A DNA stretch of 64,000 bases from Desulfovibrio aminophilus DSM 12254. Its GTDB lineage: Bacteria > Desulfobacterota > Desulfovibrionia > Desulfovibrionales > Desulfovibrionaceae. Each line of letters starts with the position of its first letter. The stretch's first letter is position 1. Shown piece by piece: positions 62,784 to 64,000 of the stretch. The stretch is taken from the NCBI RefSeq assembly GCF_000422565.1, contig NZ_AUMA01000016.1, positions 23,628 through 87,627 on the forward strand, given 5' to 3'. A program made the position numbers and the translations under genes. The notes under the pieces are model-generated. The model worked only from the letters and a program-made list of their open reading frames with translations, did not search any database and was not told the origin of the DNA.

Positions 62784-63910
62784 TCCCAGGTCTTGGGCAG
62801 CAGGAAGCGGTAGGAGCGCAGGCCATGCACGGCCTGGACCAGCGGGCCGGAGAACAAACGCACGGCCCCGCCCATGAGCCCGGGCCCCGCCCCGCGCAGC
62901 AGGGCGAAGAGCGTCCAGCGCAGCGCGTTGGCCGCCCGGAACTCCGGGACGAGCACCCGCCGAATGCGCCGGGCATAGGCCGGACCAGGCTCGCCGCCCC
63001 GGTCCAAGGCCTCGATCACGGCCTCGGCCGCGTAGCGCCCCGTGGTCAGGGCGTAGAAAATCCCCTCCCCCAGCAAGGGCTCCACGAACCCGCCCGCGTC
63101 GCCCGCCAGGAGCGCGCGGCCGCCATAGGGCGTCTTCAGGTAGTTTCCATAGGGCAGCGGGTGGCCGTACACCGCCACACCCCGCATCCCGAGCAGCCCA
63201 TGAAACCCGAGAAAATCCCGCAGCAGGCGGGGATAGTCCGGCTTGCCGCGCATGAGCCCGCACAGGCCCACCACCATGCCGTCGCTGTTGGGGAAGACCC
63301 AGCCGTAGCCCGTGTCCACGAACCCGGCGTAGAGCCGGGGATGATCCACGGCCCCGGGCAACGCTTCCCTGGGCACGAGAATCTCCACCGCGCCCGCCAG
63401 GCCCTTGCGCCAAGCCTCCCGGTCCGCCCCCAGGCGCTTGCGCACCACGCTGCCCGCGCCGTCCGCTCCGATGACGTACCGGCCCCGGAAGACCTCGCCC
63501 CCGGCGGTTGCCAGCTCCCCGCGTTCCGGCCTACACTCCGCCACCGCTCGGTTCGGGAAAAAGGCCGCGCCCCGGGCCCGGGCCAGCTCCAGCAGGCGCA
63601 GGTCCAGGATCCGGCGCTTGACCAGGACGAACGGCTCGGGCGACCGGCCCTCGGCCAGCAGCCGGTCCCGGTGGAAAATCTCATAACGGTCGCTGACGTG
63701 GTCGGTCGCGCCGTCCAGAACCCCGGGCCCGAAGACCCGCTCCAGGATCTGCCGGGTCTTCCAGGTCAGCAGGCCGCCGCAGAGCTTGTTCCGGGGGAAC
63801 TCACGACGGTCCAGCACGGCCACGGACAGCCCGCGCCCGGCCAGTACGGCGGCCGCCGCGGAACCCGCCGGGCCCGCGCCCGCGATGACGACGTCGTATT
63901 CGTGGGTCAT
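62780..63910 (-). CDS. Geranylgeranyl reductase family flavoprotein
   Basis: 376 residues. FAD dinucleotide site at the N-terminus (VVIAGAGPAGSAAAAVLAGRG), then NKLCGGLLTWKT, the DxGYGWVFP and GDAGGFVEPLLGEGIFYAL motifs typical of geranylgeranyl-reductase-like oxidoreductases. They saturate isoprenoid double bonds or act as digeranylgeranyl-glycerophospholipid reductases; in bacteria the substrate could be menaquinone side chains or a lipid carrier. Weak ribosome-binding site before the ATG at 63910. Confidence 0.9.
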   Translation of the reverse strand: MTHEYDVVIAGAGPAGSAAAAVLAGRGLSVAVLDRREFPRNKLCGGLLTWKTRQILERVFGPGVLDGATDHVSDRYEIFHRDRLLAEGRSPEPFVLVKRRILDLRLLELARARGAAFFPNRAVAECRPERGELATAGGEVFRGRYVIGADGAGSVVRKRLGADREAWRKGLAGAVEILVPREALPGAVDHPRLYAGFVDTGYGWVFPNSDGMVVGLCGLMRGKPDYPRLLRDFLGFHGLLGMRGVAVYGHPLPYGNYLKTPYGGRALLAGDAGGFVEPLLGEGIFYALTTGRYAAEAVIEALDRGGEPGPAYARRIRRVLVPEFRAANALRWTLFALLRGAGPGLMGGAVRLFSGPLVQAVHGLRSYRFLLPKTWD

Positions 63911-64000
63911 GGGCTGGAAGTCTTACAGGTCGAAAGAGCGGGAGGCAAGATGCCTCCGGCGGCCGGGCTCCGCCCGGACCCGCCAGGGGCCAGCGGCCCC
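63911..64000. repeat. GC-rich intergenic element at the window edge
   Basis: After the start of the minus-strand flavoprotein gene the last 90 bases hold GGGCTCC-GCCCGGA and CCGCCAGGGGCCAGCGGCCCC, related to the repeat at 34693-34750. It is truncated by the window end. No gene is visible. Confidence 0.4.

Overview
The window is a stretch of GC-rich bacterial chromosome. It is most consistent with a sulfate-reducing member of the Desulfovibrionaceae. The signs are an F0 operon (atpZ-I-B-E) with no F1 genes beside it, a sulfite-exporter-type TauE/SafE operon with small membrane and lipoprotein partners, sigma-54 promoters and enhancer-binding proteins, a class II (B12) ribonucleotide reductase, and a small 2[4Fe-4S] ferredoxin. 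The genus is inferred from gene content and style, not from a marker gene. No rRNA, tRNA or CRISPR array was seen.

Layout. 0-1.7 kb: ATP synthase F0 genes, minus strand; atpE runs off the left edge. 1.9-5.1 kb: a five-gene minus-strand operon around a TauE/SafE permease behind a near-consensus sigma-54 promoter. It is divergent from a membrane-anchored sigma-54 activator (5.4-7.9 kb). 8.1-11.8 kb: a Lon-like protease, an uncharacterised partner and a LysM lipoprotein. 11.9-13.6 kb: K+ channel plus cyclic-nucleotide-binding protein. 13.7-15.4 kb and 19.3-24.2 kb: two facing blocks that together encode a pgl-type bacillosamine pathway (PglA- and PglC-like on plus; PglF, PglE and PglD plus a second aminotransferase on minus, downstream of eamA-dapF). 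Between them lie a lipoprotein, ferredoxin, RlpA/SPOR, IHF/HU and HIT genes.

26.1-27.9 kb is an AT-rich two-gene module (SMC/RecF-like ATPase plus DUF4276/TOPRIM-like protein) that looks like acquired anti-phage defence. 27.9-30.7 kb is a fusion of an MrfA/YprA-type helicase with an MrfB/YprB-type DEDD exonuclease, with an internal ribosome-binding site and start codon at the junction. 30.9-34.7 kb holds small accessory genes (SRPBCC, MerR, isochorismatase-like hydrolase, frameshifted GNAT, RsgA). 34.7-38.9 kb holds decayed adhesin fragments and an intact autotransporter with a zincin-like passenger. 39.2-42.6 kb is a compact three-gene operon (PP-loop ATPase, ThiF/E1-like adenylyltransferase, GNAT-like protein) for which I know no described pathway; it is the best candidate for a new system here.

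42.6-52.7 kb: Tat amidohydrolase, two-component system, pgi, an aspartate-type aminotransferase and the ribonucleotide reductase. 52.7-54.4 kb is a toxin-antitoxin patch: a PIN toxin whose upstream partner looks like an AT-rich HEPN-like domain joined to a VapB C-terminal tail, then a HigBA pair that may be leaderless. 54.6-64 kb: small exported proteins, a lytic transglycosylase, purU, a probable sigma-54-driven small RNA, a hemolysin III family protein, ftsEX, cupin, ilvD, carbonic anhydrase and a geranylgeranyl-reductase-family flavoprotein.

Themes: sigma-54 control recurs (two near-consensus promoters, one weaker one, two activators); several convergent gene pairs share a CTAG at their stops; and accessory insertions stand out by lower GC.
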